From assembly GCA_003135495.1 (NCBI GenBank), contig PLBX01000155.1, positions 1,821 through 13,253 of the forward strand: a stretch of 11,433 nucleotides of DNA, given 5' to 3'. Below, piece by piece: positions 1 to 8,152 of the stretch. Source of the stretch: Acidobacteriaceae bacterium. GTDB taxonomy: Bacteria > Acidobacteriota > Terriglobia > Terriglobales > Acidobacteriaceae. The notes beneath the pieces were generated by a model. It was not told the origin of the DNA, ran no database searches, and was given only the letters and a program-made list of their open reading frames with translations. Each line of letters begins with the position of its first letter. Position 1 is the first letter of the stretch. A program made the translations under genes and the position numbers.

Positions 1-2353
1 GACTTAAATTCACTTTTGCAAATCCCTTCAGCTCCTTCAGCGGCCTAGGGACGGGAGCATGGCGGTCACCCACGAAAACCTCCGCGACATCGGCTCCGGC
101 GCGAGCACCGGTGTTACTGACGTCGAAGGTCACGGTGACTTGCTGATCTTCATTCGATGAGGGGGGAGAAATCTTGAGGTTCTTGTAGGCGAATGTTGTG
201 TAGGACAGTCCGTAGCCGAAAGGAAACAGGGGCTTGGTTGTGGACTTATCGAAGTGGCGATAGCCGATGAAGACTCCCTCGGTATATTCAACCTTCTTAG
301 TGCCAGCTTTCGGATAATAAGTGTCATGCGCCGCATTGTCTTCCCAGCGGCGTTCGATTGAAATCGGCAAACGTCCGGATGGATTGAAATCGCCAAATAG
401 TAACTGCGCCAGAGCGGTGCCGCCTTCCTGACCGGGATACCATGCCTCGAGGAGCGCGGGGACACGATCAACCCACGGCGACATATCAACTCCGCCGCCG
501 GAAGTTATAACGGCGATCGTCTTCTTATTCACGGCAGCAATCTGTTTGATGAGTTCGTCTTGAGCCGGAGGAAGACGAAACATTCGATCGGCGCTTTCGC
601 CTTCGCTGTCAGCATCGAAACCCGCAGCGACGATTACGGCATCGGCCCGAGCGGCCAAGGCTTTCGCCTCGGGCGTGACCAGCGTTTCCGGCCGCACAAT
701 GCCAAGGTTGGCAGTGGTTTTACCCCAGCCCTTGTTAGTCCGATAGTCGAATTCTATCTGGTGCGGGCCAGCAGTAAGGGTGATCGGAACGTCGCTTACG
801 AATGCATACCATTGTGTCCAATCATCGATCACAAGTTTCTTGTCAATATAGAGTTTATAGCCGCCATTCTCGCCGGGGCCCTGAGCGAAGACGAGGTATT
901 TTCCATCAGCTGTCGCATTGAAAAAACCCGACCACCGAATTGATATAGGAGCATACGCACCGTCGTATCCTTGAGCTGGACTGTAGTGCAAGTGCTCGTC
1001 GTAGCGGACGATTGCGGCTGCCCCACTCAGATCTAAGTTATTAAATATCTCTGTCTTCAATCCCTTCTCACCGCCGCGCGGCTCGGCAGTAAATTCTGTG
1101 TGCTTAGCCATTTCTTCGAGCGTCGGTATTCCTGGCGAGTAGTAAACTTTCGCCCCGTCGCCGAGATAGTTCGTTAGGCCTTGCAGATAACTCACGGCGG
1201 TAAAGGGCTTCGCCTCCCCGCTGCCTCCTCCGCCCGGTTGCGCGGGATAGGCATCGGGACCGATGACGGCGATGGACTTAATGCTTCCCTTCCCCAGAGG
1301 GAGAAGATTGCCGTCGTTCTTGAGGAGAACCATGCCCGAGCGGGCGGCTTCCAGAGCAGCCTGCTTTCCCGCGGGATTCAGCAGCGGTGTCGAGAGGTCG
1401 GTTTGATCGCGGTCGAGCCACCCAAATTGAATTGCGGTCCGCAGGATGCGCCGGACCTTGTCGTCAATGGTCGCTTCGCTGACCGATCCGGCCTTGATCG
1501 CGGGCAACAGGGTCGCGCGGTTCATGAACTTTCCCGAGGGCATCTCCAGGTCGAGACCGCCATTCGCGGCGGCGACGGCGTCATATACGGAATCCCAATC
1601 GGACATCAGAATTCCTGCGAATCCCCACTCCTTCTTCAGGATGTCGTTGTTCAAGTGAGCGTTCTGGCTCATGTGGAGGCCATTAGTCAGGTTATAGGAG
1701 TCCATGACCGATCCGACATGCGCATCTTTCACCGCAGCCTCGAAAACCGGGAGATAGATTTCGCGCATAGTGCGTTCATCGATAATGGAGTCGCTGTTAT
1801 GGCGGTCGAATTCCGAGTTATTACCCATGAAGTGCTTGATAGTGGCACTTACACCCTGGCTTTGCATTCCATTGATGTAGGCGACGGCAGTGCGAGCGGC
1901 GAGAAATGGATCTTCGCCGAAATATTCGAAGTTACGGCCGTTGAGCGGTGCACGATAAATATTCACGCCCGGCCCGAGCATGAAATGAACTCCGCGGGCG
2001 CGAGCGTCGCGGCCGATCGTCTCTCCTATGCGGGCCGCCAGTTCCGGATCCCAGGTGGCTGCCAGGCCGATGCCGCCGAACACAGTCGACGGACCATAGT
2101 TCCGCACGCCAACCGGGCCATCCGCCATTTTTAGCCTGGGTAAGCCGATCTTCTCAATGGCGCGAATGTAGAAATCGTCCACTCCGCCGATCAAATCAAC
2201 TTTCTCTTCGAGAGTTAGGTTCTTAAGCAGAGAGTTAGCTCGGGCTTCAACATCAGGGGATGAGGTTTGAGCCTGTGCAAGGAGGAATCGAGGCAACGCC
2301 AGAATAATCGCGAGTAAGTATAAGAAGAAAAGTTGTGACGGCTTGCGGAACAT
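1..2353 (-). CDS. Secreted family 3 glycoside hydrolase (beta-glucosidase-like) with inserted PA14 domain, 3' end cut by window
   Basis: My reverse-strand translation is open from ATG 2353 to the window edge (784 residues). Residues 1-28 look like a Sec signal peptide (hydrophobic 8-25, cleavage near LLAQA), so the enzyme probably works in the periplasm or outside. The GH3 (beta/alpha) domain follows, with DGPVGVRNYG from D78, the substrate-binding K173-H174 of KHFMGNN, and SDWDSVYD, whose D252 is the expected catalytic nucleophile. The second domain is interrupted by a PA14 segment (about 418-555), as in the Kluyveromyces enzyme. The expected acid/base is E584 in DSEGESADR. A fibronectin-III-like C-terminal domain begins near 740 and is cut after KELKGFAKV; roughly 40 residues are probably missing. 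Family members remove non-reducing beta-linked glucose, xylose or related sugars; the exact substrate is unknown. GGAGG lies 4 nt before the ATG. The 51-nt gap to the GlcG gene suggests co-transcription. Confidence 0.95.
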   Translation of the reverse strand, partial: MFRKPSQLFFLYLLAIILALPRFLLAQAQTSSPDVEARANSLLKNLTLEEKVDLIGGVDDFYIRAIEKIGLPRLKMADGPVGVRNYGPSTVFGGIGLAATWDPELAARIGETIGRDARARGVHFMLGPGVNIYRAPLNGRNFEYFGEDPFLAARTAVAYINGMQSQGVSATIKHFMGNNSEFDRHNSDSIIDERTMREIYLPVFEAAVKDAHVGSVMDSYNLTNGLHMSQNAHLNNDILKKEWGFAGILMSDWDSVYDAVAAANGGLDLEMPSGKFMNRATLLPAIKAGSVSEATIDDKVRRILRTAIQFGWLDRDQTDLSTPLLNPAGKQAALEAARSGMVLLKNDGNLLPLGKGSIKSIAVIGPDAYPAQPGGGGSGEAKPFTAVSYLQGLTNYLGDGAKVYYSPGIPTLEEMAKHTEFTAEPRGGEKGLKTEIFNNLDLSGAAAIVRYDEHLHYSPAQGYDGAYAPISIRWSGFFNATADGKYLVFAQGPGENGGYKLYIDKKLVIDDWTQWYAFVSDVPITLTAGPHQIEFDYRTNKGWGKTTANLGIVRPETLVTPEAKALAARADAVIVAAGFDADSEGESADRMFRLPPAQDELIKQIAAVNKKTIAVITSGGGVDMSPWVDRVPALLEAWYPGQEGGTALAQLLFGDFNPSGRLPISIERRWEDNAAHDTYYPKAGTKKVEYTEGVFIGYRHFDKSTTKPLFPFGYGLSYTTFAYKNLKISPPSSNEDQQVTVTFDVSNTGARAGADVAEVFVGDRHAPVPRPLKELKGFAKVNLS

Positions 2354-2404
2354 GGAACCTCCACTTCGGTGACGTCAACTTGTTTTGATGTTACGCGATT
2401 CGCG

Positions 2405-2833
2405 CTACGGAATCTTCTGGCCGCCAATAAGTTCCACGGCAAGGGTTGCTAACTCGATGTCCTCGCGCGAAGACAGGCCGCTGACCGCAACGGCGCCGGC
2501 GACCATTCCATCTTTCCAAATAGGAAGGCCGCCGCCCCAGCCCACGAATCTCGGGTCTCCATAGTAGGCAATGTCATGCCCTTTTTCCTGATCTTTAACC
2601 TTATCGCCGATTTCCTTAGTTGGCTTTCGCTCGCGGGCCGCAGTATACGCTTTATTCATAGCGATGCGAATCGAGGAGATGGGAGCGCCGTCCATGCGGG
2701 CGAACGCGATGAGTTCGCCATGCGGGTCGGCGATGGCAACCACCACGGACTTCTGCATCTGCGCAGCTTTGTCGACGACGAGGTCAATGATCTTTTTGGC
2801 GTCGGAGTAATCGATGACGGGGAGACTTCGCAT
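2405..2833 (-). CDS. GlcG/HbpS-like DUF336 family protein
   Basis: A 142-residue single-domain protein of the GlcG/HbpS (DUF336) family. Visible family features are ADPHGELIAFARMDGA, the helix with MNKAYTAARERKPT, GDPRFVGWGGGLPI and the closing GAVAVSGLSS segment. Relatives are small homo-oligomeric proteins; GlcG is linked to glycolate utilisation loci and HbpS binds haem and senses redox stress in Streptomyces, but most members have no assigned activity. No signal peptide is seen with this start. The frame is open up to another ATG at 2914, which would give 169 residues, but that ATG touches the T-tract of the upstream terminator and leaves no leader. The ATG at 2833 gives the usual family length and starts just before the conserved domain. 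Neither start has a good Shine-Dalgarno sequence. The gene ends 51 nt before the glycosidase and probably shares its transcript. Confidence 0.88.
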   Translation of the reverse strand: MRSLPVIDYSDAKKIIDLVVDKAAQMQKSVVVAIADPHGELIAFARMDGAPISSIRIAMNKAYTAARERKPTKEIGDKVKDQEKGHDIAYYGDPRFVGWGGGLPIWKDGMVAGAVAVSGLSSREDIELATLAVELIGGQKIP

Positions 2834-2915
2834 AGGGTCGAAGAGGCGACTGGAAAAATACAGAGCCGATAAAACTTGCACAGTTTGCGGCAGTTGAAAT
2901 AAGTAAGAGAGCATT

Positions 2916-2949
2916 AAAAAACCGGGCTGGGAGATGATGCCCAGTCCGG
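2916..2949 (-). terminator. Rho-independent terminator of receptor 1 gene
   Basis: Read on the minus strand, CCGG-A-CTGGG, an 8-nt loop, CCCAG-C-CCGG, then TTTTTT. The nine-pair GC-rich stem has one A/C mismatch and is followed directly by six T. It lies 16 nt after the receptor 1 stop codon and separates that gene from the GlcG-glycosidase pair. Confidence 0.85.
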
Positions 2950-2965
2950 CCGATATCAGCGAAAA

Positions 2966-5900
2966 TCAGAATCTAAACCTCAACGCGAATTGAATTAGAC
3001 GGGGGTTATTGACCGTTGAGGTTATCGTTCCAAAACCATTTGCCGCATTGTTAACCGCGCCGGTTACAGGGTCGGTTGCGGGAGCAAAATTCGTGCCTGG
3101 GACACCAAACTGCGGGTGATTGAACAAGTTGAAGAATTCCGTACGGAACTCCAGACCATATCGTTCGCTAAACATCATACGCTTGAAGATGGCAAAATCG
3201 AAGTTATTGATTCCGGGTGCGCGTAGTGTGGAATCAACGCGGGCTTCATTACCATAGCCCCAGGCTGGCGGCGCGGCAAAGCAATTAACATTGAACCACT
3301 GAGCAACGTGGCCGCCGCCCGAAGACTTTCCGCAATCCGGTACGACGTTAGGACGGATGTTGCTGATGCCCAAGCCGGCATTCTCCAGAGCAGTGGCATT
3401 GCCAGCCCATGAAATCTTGAGCGGGAAGCCACGTTGGAAGCTGGTTATGCCATCGATTCCCCACCCGCCCACGACCTTGTCTCCGACCCCTGACATTCCA
3501 GAGAGGAATCTCTTGCCGTGACCGAAGGGAAGATCTAACACATAGCTAATGATAAGGCGCTGGGATACGTCCTGAGAAGAGAGGGACCGCTCTCCCTTTA
3601 AATTGTTATAGTCTTGGACCTGTCCAACGCCGCCGGTTGGCCCTTCGAGCCAACTCGTCAGCGTATCGGTATTACTTAACAATTTCGCATTCGTATAGGC
3701 GACTAACAAAGTGCCGCCGCCCGCGAATCGCCGTGTAACAGTTGCCTGCAACGAATTGTAGGAACTGCTGCAGCATCCATAGCCGGCGAGACTTAATCCA
3801 CTGTATTGGGGATACGGGCGATTAAGCTGTCCGGCAAGGATTGTTGGCGTCTGGAGGTTTGTATTCCCACCTGCGAGCGGATTCAGGATTGGCTGGTCAA
3901 TCGAGACCGGCTGTCCGGCAGCGGATTGAGCGGCCGCTTGAGCAACAAATGAATCTGGAATCTGATTGATATTCGTGGAGTATTGCTCTAGATGCACGCC
4001 TTTCGACCCTGCGTAAGCCACGTCGGCAAAAAAGCCGGCTGGCAATTGGCGCTGGATGTCAAGATTCCACTGCTCTACATATCCCGGTTTCGGGTTAGTG
4101 TACGGGGCCAGGGTAGGGGAACCGTTAGAGGCAACGAATTGCGAGAGAGCTGCATTCCCGCCGTTTCTGCCTGGAGGCGGCAATATCCCACTTGGACCAA
4201 AGGGGCCCGGTGACGCGCAGCTTGCGGCAAACCCGGCAAAGCCCGCGGCACCCAAGGTGCATCCACTTTCGTCAAGAGTAGCGCTTGGCGATAAACCGTG
4301 GTTAGTAGTGGCGAAGAAAGGGCTGGTGGCAAGATTAATTACGTCGTTGTCTGGATTGAGAGCGAAAGAGATATAGTTCGGAATCCAGAAGATTCCATAG
4401 CCACCTCGGATCACAGTTTTTTCGTCCAAACCATACGCAAAGCCCACGCGCGGAGAGAACTGCTTTTTATCCAAGGGAAGGTTATTGCTGCTCGAGTTTG
4501 AACCGGTGTTAACCAGTAGGGCGTCCCCGGTACACGGAGATAACTTAACCCCGCTACAGCCTGTGACCGTAGCATTCGTGGTGGTAGGACCAAAGTAGCT
4601 CAAGCGGTTGAAACGTTCTGACCACCCCCCCTGAAGCTCATACCGAAGTCCCAGGTTCAAGGTCAACTTTGGCGTCACTTTGAATGTGTCATCTACATAT
4701 AGGGCGCGATAGGTCTGGCGGCCAGCGGTTTGCGCTGGAACCTGAGCTGCACCTTCTGTCTGGTTTACAAATGACGCCGGCCCATTCTGGCCTAAGCCTA
4801 GCAGAAAATCGGCGAAGGCAAAGCCCCCAGTCGCCGGATTACCGCTAGTGGGCAACCCGGTGCTGCTAGTCCAGGCACCCGAAAAACCAAACGCCCCGCT
4901 GGCTATATTGGTTTGGTAGTAGTTGTCCAGACCTAACTCATACTGAGCGCCGAGCTGAATACTGTGTTTGCCGTGAATCACGGTGAGAGAGGGCGAAATA
5001 TTGTATTGAGTGTTGTGATCACCAATGCCGCTATTGCCCTGGGTCCTTCCTATGTCGCCAGGGAAGGGGAAGGCCGGCGTAGGGGGCGTCCGCAACACGG
5101 ACGGAACATCGTTGTTGTAGCTTGCCGGCCATCCGATCTGGGTGAGATCGTAACCGGCGAGGAGAGGAGCACGTAGATAAATAAAGCGACTTCCCGATAC
5201 GTTTAAATCGCCGATGATGTGTGGAGTGAAGATGTGGTTGAAATCAATGGCGAGCGCCTTGGTGTGATAATTTTCAGCGCAACGGTCCTGGCACAAACCA
5301 GTGCCTAATGGGTTGGTTGCAAGATCAAGCAGGCCGTTGTAAGTGAAGCGACCGAATATACGAGTTTTGTCAGTGATGTTCTGATCGACACGGGTCACGA
5401 ACTGGTTAGTATTGCCGCCGCTGCTGCTCGCCGATGTGAAGTTATCCGGGCTACTAACATTGAAAGCCGAAGCAGCCACTGGACTGTAGTACTTATCCCA
5501 CAATGCAGTCCCAGCTTTGCTCCATTCTGCCGCCGGGATTTGGTTATTAACGTAAGCTGTGCGCGCGCCCGTGGTCAGGTTCACGGTATACGGATCGTAG
5601 AGCTGAACTCCCTGCGTCAGTAAGGAGGAGAAATCGCCCTGCCGGAACGCCGCTGTAGGCACCGCAGTGGAAACAACACCGCCCGTGCGCAGCCGAAATT
5701 GTTCCCAACTTACGAAAAAGAAGGTCTTGTCTTTAACGATTGGGCCGCCGATGTTGAAGCCGTAGTTATTCTGCACATAGGGCGGGGGCGCGTTGGATTT
5801 ACCGGCAGCGATTTCAGATTCTTTGAAGAAATATTCATTCGAGTTCAGCACTTTGTTGCGGAAGAATTCATAGACCGAACCATGGAAAGAGTTGGTCCCT

Positions 5901-6649
5901 GATTTTGTGCTGAAGTTAGAAACCGCTCCGGAGAACTTACCCCATTCTGCGCCCACGTTGTTGTATTGGACTTTAAACTCGCCAATTGAATCCTGGGTCG
6001 GAATGACGACGGGCAAATTAATATAGCCGATATTGAGCGGCTGACCGTCGAGGTACTCCGCGCCTTGATTGGCAAAGGAGCCGCCGACCTGGTAATTGCC
6101 CCAGCTAAATGGATTTTGGCCAACCGCCGTGCCGCCGGAGCCGCCTTGCGCGACCGCCGCGGGAGATACGGTTATCAAGTTAAAAATGTTGCGGCCATTC
6201 AGCGGGAGCTCATTTGCCTTGCGCTCTTCGATGACCGTGCCTAGGGACGAGGTTTCCGCCTGCAGCAGCGGAGTCTCGGTCGTTACCTCGACGGTTTCAG
6301 TGGCCTGGCCAACTGAAAGGCTGGCATCAATGTGCGTGTCCTGTTGAATCTGGACCATGACATTGGTTCGTACAAAATGTTTGAATCCGGGTTTTTCGAT
6401 GTCGAGGTGATACTCGCCGGGTAGCACGTTAACGAATTGGTAAGCGCCTTCGCCGTTTGTGGGCTGGGTATGCTTTTCCTGAGTTCCAGTGTTTGTAAGG
6501 GTGACTTCAGCGCCCGGTACGGACGCGCCGGAAGGATCTACCACTGTGCCGTCGACGGTGCCGTAGGTACTTTGGGCCCTGACTGAAAGAGAAGTAGCGA
6601 GGACTAAAACCACAGCGAACAGAAGCGTCTGCAACCTGGAAGACGTCAT
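2966..6649 (-). CDS. Oar-like TonB-dependent receptor (receptor 1), CarboxypepD_reg plus plug plus beta-barrel
   Basis: A complete 1227-residue outer-membrane receptor. Residues 1-25 form a signal peptide (cleavage near SVRA). A carboxypeptidase-regulatory-like beta-sandwich follows (about 28-112), then ETVEVTT at 119-124, which resembles a TonB box, then the plug with NELPLNGRN at 146 (about 130-255). The remainder is the beta-barrel, ending in alternating residues and a terminal Phe (ALRFRF), the usual outer-membrane insertion signal. Such receptors import large or scarce ligands using TonB energy; the ligand is not evident. There is no STN signalling domain, so FecA-type signalling through the N-terminus is not indicated. 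All ten cysteines occur as close pairs, for example CQDRC at 453-457. GGAG lies 5 nt before the ATG. It is paralogous to the receptor starting at 9122 and lies downstream of the anti-sigma gene with a 204-nt gap holding its own promoter candidates. Confidence 0.95.
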   Translation of the reverse strand: MTSSRLQTLLFAVVLVLATSLSVRAQSTYGTVDGTVVDPSGASVPGAEVTLTNTGTQEKHTQPTNGEGAYQFVNVLPGEYHLDIEKPGFKHFVRTNVMVQIQQDTHIDASLSVGQATETVEVTTETPLLQAETSSLGTVIEERKANELPLNGRNIFNLITVSPAAVAQGGSGGTAVGQNPFSWGNYQVGGSFANQGAEYLDGQPLNIGYINLPVVIPTQDSIGEFKVQYNNVGAEWGKFSGAVSNFSTKSGTNSFHGSVYEFFRNKVLNSNEYFFKESEIAAGKSNAPPPYVQNNYGFNIGGPIVKDKTFFFVSWEQFRLRTGGVVSTAVPTAAFRQGDFSSLLTQGVQLYDPYTVNLTTGARTAYVNNQIPAAEWSKAGTALWDKYYSPVAASAFNVSSPDNFTSASSSGGNTNQFVTRVDQNITDKTRIFGRFTYNGLLDLATNPLGTGLCQDRCAENYHTKALAIDFNHIFTPHIIGDLNVSGSRFIYLRAPLLAGYDLTQIGWPASYNNDVPSVLRTPPTPAFPFPGDIGRTQGNSGIGDHNTQYNISPSLTVIHGKHSIQLGAQYELGLDNYYQTNIASGAFGFSGAWTSSTGLPTSGNPATGGFAFADFLLGLGQNGPASFVNQTEGAAQVPAQTAGRQTYRALYVDDTFKVTPKLTLNLGLRYELQGGWSERFNRLSYFGPTTTNATVTGCSGVKLSPCTGDALLVNTGSNSSSNNLPLDKKQFSPRVGFAYGLDEKTVIRGGYGIFWIPNYISFALNPDNDVINLATSPFFATTNHGLSPSATLDESGCTLGAAGFAGFAASCASPGPFGPSGILPPPGRNGGNAALSQFVASNGSPTLAPYTNPKPGYVEQWNLDIQRQLPAGFFADVAYAGSKGVHLEQYSTNINQIPDSFVAQAAAQSAAGQPVSIDQPILNPLAGGNTNLQTPTILAGQLNRPYPQYSGLSLAGYGCCSSSYNSLQATVTRRFAGGGTLLVAYTNAKLLSNTDTLTSWLEGPTGGVGQVQDYNNLKGERSLSSQDVSQRLIISYVLDLPFGHGKRFLSGMSGVGDKVVGGWGIDGITSFQRGFPLKISWAGNATALENAGLGISNIRPNVVPDCGKSSGGGHVAQWFNVNCFAAPPAWGYGNEARVDSTLRAPGINNFDFAIFKRMMFSERYGLEFRTEFFNLFNHPQFGVPGTNFAPATDPVTGAVNNAANGFGTITSTVNNPRLIQFALRFRF

Positions 6650-6709
6650 ACCTGCTCCACCTTCAGAAATTGGAATATGTATCTTAGATTTTGGATTAAC
6701 TTAAAAGTA

Positions 6710-6735
6710 AGTCGGGTATCCACACGAATCCGACT
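6710..6735. repeat. Inverted repeat in receptor 1 leader/promoter region
   Basis: AGTCGG (6710-6715) and CCGACT (6730-6735) form a perfect 6-bp inverted repeat with a 14-bp spacer, 61 nt upstream of the receptor 1 start. It could be an operator or an mRNA leader hairpin. The arms are short, so chance is possible. Confidence 0.3.
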
Positions 6736-6742
6736 AATCTTT

Positions 6743-6771
6743 TTGAGTTATCCCTGTCAATAGTTACGGCA
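6743..6771 (-). promoter_or_regulatory. Candidate ECF-type promoter for receptor 1
   Basis: On the minus strand TGCCGTAACT (6771-6762) is followed after 15 nt by TCAA (6746-6743). The same 10-mer, with TCAA 16 nt later, stands upstream of the paralogous receptor at 9122. GTAAC resembles the AAC-containing -35 elements of many ECF sigma factors. An exact TTGACA (6760-6755) directly follows, so a housekeeping promoter is an alternative, but the sequence 17 nt beyond it (TTAGTC) is a poor -10. Confidence 0.4.
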
Positions 6772-6823
6772 ATGTGAAAGGAGTTGTACCAAGTTAGTGG
6801 AAGGATGTATCAAAAGAGACAAA

Positions 6824-6839
6824 CAACAGCGGAGTGTTG
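6824..6839 (-). terminator. Weak hairpin after the anti-sigma gene
   Basis: On the minus strand CAACA, loop CTCCGC, TGTTG is followed by TTTGTCTCTTTT, 14 nt after the anti-sigma stop. The stem is only 5 bp and the T-tract is interrupted, so this would be a weak or leaky terminator at most. Read-through into receptor 1 is possible. Confidence 0.25.
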
Positions 6840-6853
6840 GTCTTACGCTCCCG

Positions 6854-8152
6854 CTAGGGGTGATTCGCTTCTTTTCTCAGCAGAGCATAGAGAAAGGGCT
6901 TTCCGGTTGGCTTCTGGCTGCCGCCGTGCGGCTCAACTGTAACGAAGACAGCATCAATCTCGGCGAGTTGCTTGGGATCATCCCAACGAAGAACCCAGCG
7001 GCGGTTTGACTCGCTATCCATGTAAAGAATGCCCAGATTCATGGGATGCGCTTTGCCAGAAAGCTCGGCATCTTTCTGTCCCCATACCTGGAAGGCACTG
7101 GCGTTCTTGACTCCGGGTTGGCGATCGAGATCGAAAGCGTAGAAGATGAGCGATTTGTTCTGCGTGTAAAACACGCGGCCAAAAGGCTTGCGGGTGCGGC
7201 TTCCGCTGTCGACATCGAAAACGTCGGCGATATACAACTTCCGGGCGCCCATGAGTTCGCGAATGTCGCGGTCAGAGGCCAAATACTGTTCGTTGTCTTT
7301 GAGCCTGCGATCCTGCTCGCGAGTGGCGGCGGAAAGTTCATCGATCTTCGATTCCAGCGATGCGAGGTGCACGAGCGCACGATCATGCTCGGCGCGAAGG
7401 CTGGTGAACTCCGCTTGAAGAAGTTGGTAGGCCTTTTCTGCGTCGCGAACTTGCGCCGCCAGTTTGTCGCGCTCTTCGGAGACCTCTCGGAGTTGGGCTT
7501 CCCCTGCATTTTTAGCGGTCGAGAGTTTGCTGGAATGGTCCTCGGCCGCGCGCAGCGCTGCACGCAATCCAGCGAGATCGCGTTGTTCGGTAGAGATCTG
7601 CTTTTGCAACCGGGATATCTGAGATCCCTGCGCAAAGAGCAAATCGTCCGCCGTTTTCTTTTCTGAGGAGAGTTGCTGAAGGCGCGCGGGCTCAGGAGAT
7701 ACGAGGGGAGGGCTTAAAGTCTGTGATCGCACCACTTGCCGGCGACTGCCGAGTTGATAAGCACCCACGCCTATCGTGACAAAAAGGCAAGCGGCGGCGG
7801 CAATCCATCGTGCACCCAGGTAACGAGGCCACAAAACACTGGCGACGCGAGGCTGGACGGCAAGCACAACCGCAGAAGCTTCGGATTCTCGAATGCGCGA
7901 GGATAGTTCGTTTCGTGCCGTCCGGCATCCCCAGGCTTCGGCTTCTGACACGTGGCCGATGTCTGCCGCGAGAAAGTCCATGCCTTCTGAGCTAAGCAGG
8001 GAGTATTCAGCAGAAATTGTTCGGCACGCTTCGCACCACTCCAGATGCTGTTTCAGTTCAATTGTTTCGCTGACGGTGAGCCCATGCGCCTGCGCCAGAG
8101 CGGCCAGTTCTTTAAATTTCTCGTGGTCGTTCAGACGTTCAGTCTCACGCAT
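6854..8152 (-). CDS. Membrane anti-sigma factor with zinc finger, long coiled coil and RskA-like C-terminal domain
   Basis: A 432-residue protein that probably inhibits the sigma factor encoded just upstream. The N-terminal cytoplasmic domain has the anti-sigma zinc motif Hx3Cx2C (H36, C40, C43), with possible fourth ligands H10 or H23. A single membrane helix lies at about 115-134, in WIAAAACLFVTIGVGAYQL. Residues about 155-290 are rich in E, K, R, Q, L and A with heptad-like spacing, a predicted coiled coil. The C-terminal part (about 297-425) has FQVWGQKD and VTVEPHGGSQKPTGKPF, which match the extracytoplasmic domain of RskA-type anti-sigma-K factors. With the N-terminus in the cytoplasm, the coiled coil and RskA-like domain would be periplasmic. 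In the RskA family, stepwise proteolysis releases the sigma factor; no trigger is visible here. The start overlaps the sigma stop by 8 nt, which suggests translational coupling. Confidence 0.88.
   Translation of the reverse strand: MRETERLNDHEKFKELAALAQAHGLTVSETIELKQHLEWCEACRTISAEYSLLSSEGMDFLAADIGHVSEAEAWGCRTARNELSSRIRESEASAVVLAVQPRVASVLWPRYLGARWIAAAACLFVTIGVGAYQLGSRRQVVRSQTLSPPLVSPEPARLQQLSSEKKTADDLLFAQGSQISRLQKQISTEQRDLAGLRAALRAAEDHSSKLSTAKNAGEAQLREVSEERDKLAAQVRDAEKAYQLLQAEFTSLRAEHDRALVHLASLESKIDELSAATREQDRRLKDNEQYLASDRDIRELMGARKLYIADVFDVDSGSRTRKPFGRVFYTQNKSLIFYAFDLDRQPGVKNASAFQVWGQKDAELSGKAHPMNLGILYMDSESNRRWVLRWDDPKQLAEIDAVFVTVEPHGGSQKPTGKPFLYALLRKEANHP

Noticed and set aside
560..943. A 127-codon plus-strand open frame
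   Set aside because: Antisense to the PA14 and second-domain part of the glycosidase; no recognisable domain or Shine-Dalgarno.
1181..2134. A 317-codon open frame on the plus strand
   Set aside because: It is fully antisense to the glycosidase, whose reverse-strand frame carries the GH3 catalytic motifs. The plus-strand translation resembles no family and reflects codon bias of the real gene.
2370..2377. TGACGTCA palindrome in the gap between the GlcG and glycosidase genes
   Set aside because: Only 8 bp, no second copy in a regulatory position and no matching regulator; expected by chance.
2834..2914. N-terminal extension of the GlcG protein from ATG 2914
   Set aside because: The ATG touches the T-tract of the upstream terminator, has no ribosome binding site and adds residues before the usual family start; not excluded but less likely.
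7039..7635. A 198-codon minus-strand open frame
   Set aside because: Same strand but shifted frame inside the anti-sigma gene; composition is Ser/Arg/Pro-rich with no family resemblance.
7046..7666. A 206-codon plus-strand open frame
   Set aside because: Antisense to the coiled coil and RskA-like part of the anti-sigma gene; biased codon use of the coiled-coil region explains the open frame.
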